Shown: positions 3,829 to 6,082 of the stretch, piece after piece
Layout: the number at the start of each line of letters is the position of its first letter
Numbering within the stretch: the first letter of the stretch is position 1
DNA from: an uncultured Bacteroidales bacterium
GTDB lineage: Bacteria > Bacteroidota > Bacteroidia > Bacteroidales > UBA932
DNA: 6,082 nt
Assembly: GCA_937901105.1 (NCBI GenBank)
Contig: CALCHD010000252.1
Coordinates: 1-6,082, forward strand
Reading direction: 5' to 3'
Program-made: the position numbers and the translations under genes
Notes under the pieces: generated by a model
What the model saw: the letters and a program-made list of their open reading frames with translations, nothing else
Databases searched by the model: none
What the model was told of the DNA's origin: nothing

Positions 3829-6082
3829 TTACTTGTTATGTATATTGTAGATGTACTCGCGCAAGTTCACCCGGGTACTGTCTATAAATTTGGTGTAGAC
3901 AGGGAGGTTGGCGCTCTTGTACAGCACTTTGCCTGGCCTTATCTTAAAATCATCAATGTTGCCTGTAATATCAATGCCAAGCCTCAAAGGAAGCGGTGAC
4001 TTGATTACAGAAATATGGTAATCAAGATTCATGTCCATATCCTGCTTGCCGCTTATGGCGGTACTGTAGCGGTCCATCACCATCATGAAAGGATACACCT
4101 CAATCTTGTTGTCCTTGATTGAAAGCTCTACAGAGATGCTGTCTACAAGGTTCCTCTCCCTGTTCTTGAATTTCATCATCTTGGCAATCTCGGCAAAGGT
4201 TTCGCCGTCCATAAGAACAAGCGAATCTCCTTTTATGCGGGCAACACCCTCTACGGTAGAGAGCAGGAAGTTCATGTTGGTATCTATCTGGGCAGTTGCA
4301 GCCATCTGGCTGTTGAGAATGCCGTCAAAAGATTTCATCATTGGAAGCAATGAATCAATTTGAGGGTACAGCTTTATGAACTCACCCACATTCACATCCT
4401 GCAGCTGCATGTCAAAGCCAACGCTCAAGTCTTCCCTGCTGGCGGTCTTGTAGAAGGCATTCAGGTCCATTGCCCCGGCAGAGGTCTGGGCATTGAAATC
4501 CAGAATCTGCAGACAACGGTCTTTAGAGCGCACCTCGCCGCTTGCATGTTTGAGAATAATTGACGAGTAGATACCATAGTTGATATTCATCTTAAAGTTG
4601 GCCTCAATATTCTTTGGAATAATGAAAAGCGACATCTTTTCAAGGGTGTCATTGCTCTCAATTGCCACTGCATCCTCAAGGGCATCAGCGCTGGACAGTT
4701 TCTGCAGAGAATCCAGATATGCGGTGCTCTTGGCCATGAACTCGGTGCCGGCGTATGCCGCCTTTGCAAGTTCGTTGAAATTAAGGGTATCTGCATTTAT
4801 GGCCATATTTACCCTCAAGCGGCTGCCTCTGGTAAGGGCACCCCTGATGCCGGAAATGCTTCCTGATGCATCAAAAGATGATCTTCCCGACAAAACCTTG
4901 CTTCTGTCTACCCTTAACTCATTGAGATTGAAGGATACTTTGCTCTCCACAGCTCTGGTTCGGAGTGGGAAGGCAGGGGTTGAAAGCCTCATTGTGCCGG
5001 CTGACATGTCGCCGCCGACCTCCCATCTGTTCAGCAGATGGAGGATACCTTTGTCGGTGAGCTTGAAGTTGTAGTCATCCTCTGAAAAATCGTCGGGAAG
5101 ACGGGTATTTCTTCCTCCTGAACGTTGGGCAAACCAGTGCCTGAAGAGGGAATCTCTTGGAATCTGCGGATACATCATTTGCAGCGAGTCCTGAAGTTTT
5201 GCCATGCGGGCCTCCCTCATCTTCAGCTCTGCATCATTCTTGTGGGCATTTACATTGAAGGCACCCTTTGCAATTGAGAAGAAATGGAGCCCCTGGCGGG
5301 CCATGATCCTCTCTGTTGTGGATGTAAGGGTTAGAGAAGGGATTGAGACATCCCCTTTATATGGCAGGATGCTGAACCTGTTGCGGGTGTCTGCTATCCT
5401 CATGCTTATTGAATCTATGCTTTTTATTACAAGCCTTTTGGCGCTGAAAGAGCCCTTGAAAGGTTTTACGGCGCGGGAAGTTGTGTCAAACAGCGAGGCC
5501 TCGTTCCTGCCGGAAAGGAGGATCTGGTTGCCTTCAAGGTGCAGGGTGTCTGCATATTTTATGCAGGTGGAATCTACCTTAACAAATACTCCAATCATCT
5601 TTGTCCCCTTGGCAATGGTGGTGTCGCGGGTATTTACATTTGAGCCGAGCCTTATGTCTGTACCATATATGTTGCAATAGATATCCTGGGATGGGATTCC
5701 CATCTCCATCCTTTCTGCATTTACAGATCCTTTTATGTCTGCCTTGGCCAGATTATATAAGGTAAGGTTTGACAGGCGGGATTTCACGTTCAGCTCTGCA
5801 GCCATTGAACCGCTGCCATGGATGTCGGTTTCCGGAGGGAACATTTTTATTAGCGAATCAAGGTTCACGCGGCTGTTCATGTATATGTCTATATACGGAT
5901 TGCGCTCAATGTCCTTCACATACCCTTTGCCGTATAGGGCAATTCCGTCTCCGTCAACCAGCATCTTGTTTATGATTACCATATTTGAATCCGGTATTGA
6001 CGGCCTGAAGTGATATTTTCCGTTAAGGTATACCTCCTTTATCTTCTCCTTCATCCCCTCAAAAGATATGGCGCTTGACGGG
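3829..6082 (-). CDS. AsmA-like family protein, C-terminal part (5' end outside window)
   Basis: This open frame of 750 codons enters from the right edge with no stop. A methionine at 6054 is internal, because the frame continues upstream to the window end (PSSAISFEG before it), so the true start is not visible. The protein is rich in alternating beta-strand stretches with repeated MDLNAFY- or MNINYG-like strands, as in the long beta-sheet folds of AsmA proteins. The last 170 residues (about 3832-4341) carry the AsmA C-terminal pattern: an FDGILNSQMAATAQID strand, a GVARIKGDSLVLMDGETFAEIAKMM segment, and a LDYHISVIKSPLPLRLGIDITGNIDDFKI strand pair. AsmA-family proteins sit in the envelope with an N-terminal inner-membrane anchor and are linked to phospholipid transport to the outer membrane. 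The large size is usual for Bacteroidota members. It is convergent with namZ, so it is a separate transcription unit. Family call good; exact role inferred. Confidence 0.82.
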   Translation of the reverse strand, partial: PSSAISFEGMKEKIKEVYLNGKYHFRPSIPDSNMVIINKMLVDGDGIALYGKGYVKDIERNPYIDIYMNSRVNLDSLIKMFPPETDIHGSGSMAAELNVKSRLSNLTLYNLAKADIKGSVNAERMEMGIPSQDIYCNIYGTDIRLGSNVNTRDTTIAKGTKMIGVFVKVDSTCIKYADTLHLEGNQILLSGRNEASLFDTTSRAVKPFKGSFSAKRLVIKSIDSISMRIADTRNRFSILPYKGDVSIPSLTLTSTTERIMARQGLHFFSIAKGAFNVNAHKNDAELKMREARMAKLQDSLQMMYPQIPRDSLFRHWFAQRSGGRNTRLPDDFSEDDYNFKLTDKGILHLLNRWEVGGDMSAGTMRLSTPAFPLRTRAVESKVSFNLNELRVDRSKVLSGRSSFDASGSISGIRGALTRGSRLRVNMAINADTLNFNELAKAAYAGTEFMAKSTAYLDSLQKLSSADALEDAVAIESNDTLEKMSLFIIPKNIEANFKMNINYGIYSSIILKHASGEVRSKDRCLQILDFNAQTSAGAMDLNAFYKTASREDLSVGFDMQLQDVNVGEFIKLYPQIDSLLPMMKSFDGILNSQMAATAQIDTNMNFLLSTVEGVARIKGDSLVLMDGETFAEIAKMMKFKNRERNLVDSISVELSIKDNKIEVYPFMMVMDRYSTAISGKQDMDMNLDYHISVIKSPLPLRLGIDITGNIDDFKIRPGKVLYKSANLPVYTKFIDSTRVNLREYIYNIHNK

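Noticed and set aside
4580..5074. Plus-strand 164-codon frame, and similar ones at 4085-4363, 5204-5680 and 5735-6013
   Set aside because: All are antisense to the AsmA-like gene, whose minus-strand frame is open for 2.25 kb with a consistent beta-rich composition.
6052..6054. ATG at 6054 as start of the AsmA-like protein
   Set aside because: The frame remains open to the window end and the family normally has a long region with a membrane anchor upstream, so this methionine is internal.

Overview
The window appears to hold DNA of two different styles. Bases 1 to about 768 look like Bacillota (Clostridia-type) DNA. They carry the 5' end of a ygiQ-like radical SAM gene on the minus strand and a divergent ECF-type sigma factor gene on the plus strand. 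Both genes have strong Shine-Dalgarno sequences, and the sigma gene has an almost consensus TTGACA-17-TATCAT promoter. From about 769-840 to the end, the DNA looks like Bacteroidota (probably Bacteroidales). The starts are AT-rich with no Shine-Dalgarno, there is a lipoprotein of the NamZ/DUF1343 family, and there is a large Bacteroidota-style AsmA-like protein. The sigma gene loses its family similarity at the point where the style changes. That points to a recent recombination junction or to a chimeric assembly; the sequence alone cannot decide between them.

Layout: ygiQ-like (minus, 1-190, partial); divergent promoter region (191-348); sigma factor (plus, 349-813, C-terminus abnormal); AmpG-like MFS permease (plus, 842-2167); namZ-like lipoprotein (plus, 2174-3466, 6 bases after the permease); rho-independent terminator (3489-3523); a repeat-rich convergent intergenic region (3550-3812); AsmA-like protein (minus, 3829-6082, 5' end outside the window).

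The permease and NamZ-like genes form an evident two-gene peptidoglycan-salvage unit. The lipoprotein would release N-acetylmuramic acid from peptidoglycan fragments in the periplasm, and the AmpG-like permease would carry muropeptides or amino sugars across the inner membrane. The AsmA-like gene faces them and is probably an envelope or lipid-transport protein, independent of salvage.

The least explained part is the 360-base convergent intergenic region. It contains two non-coding palindromic elements. Each has its own terminal inverted repeats around a shared core, and the two cores lie in opposite orientation. The cores are identical over 21 bases on each side but differ in the middle, where a small stem is kept by a paired base change.
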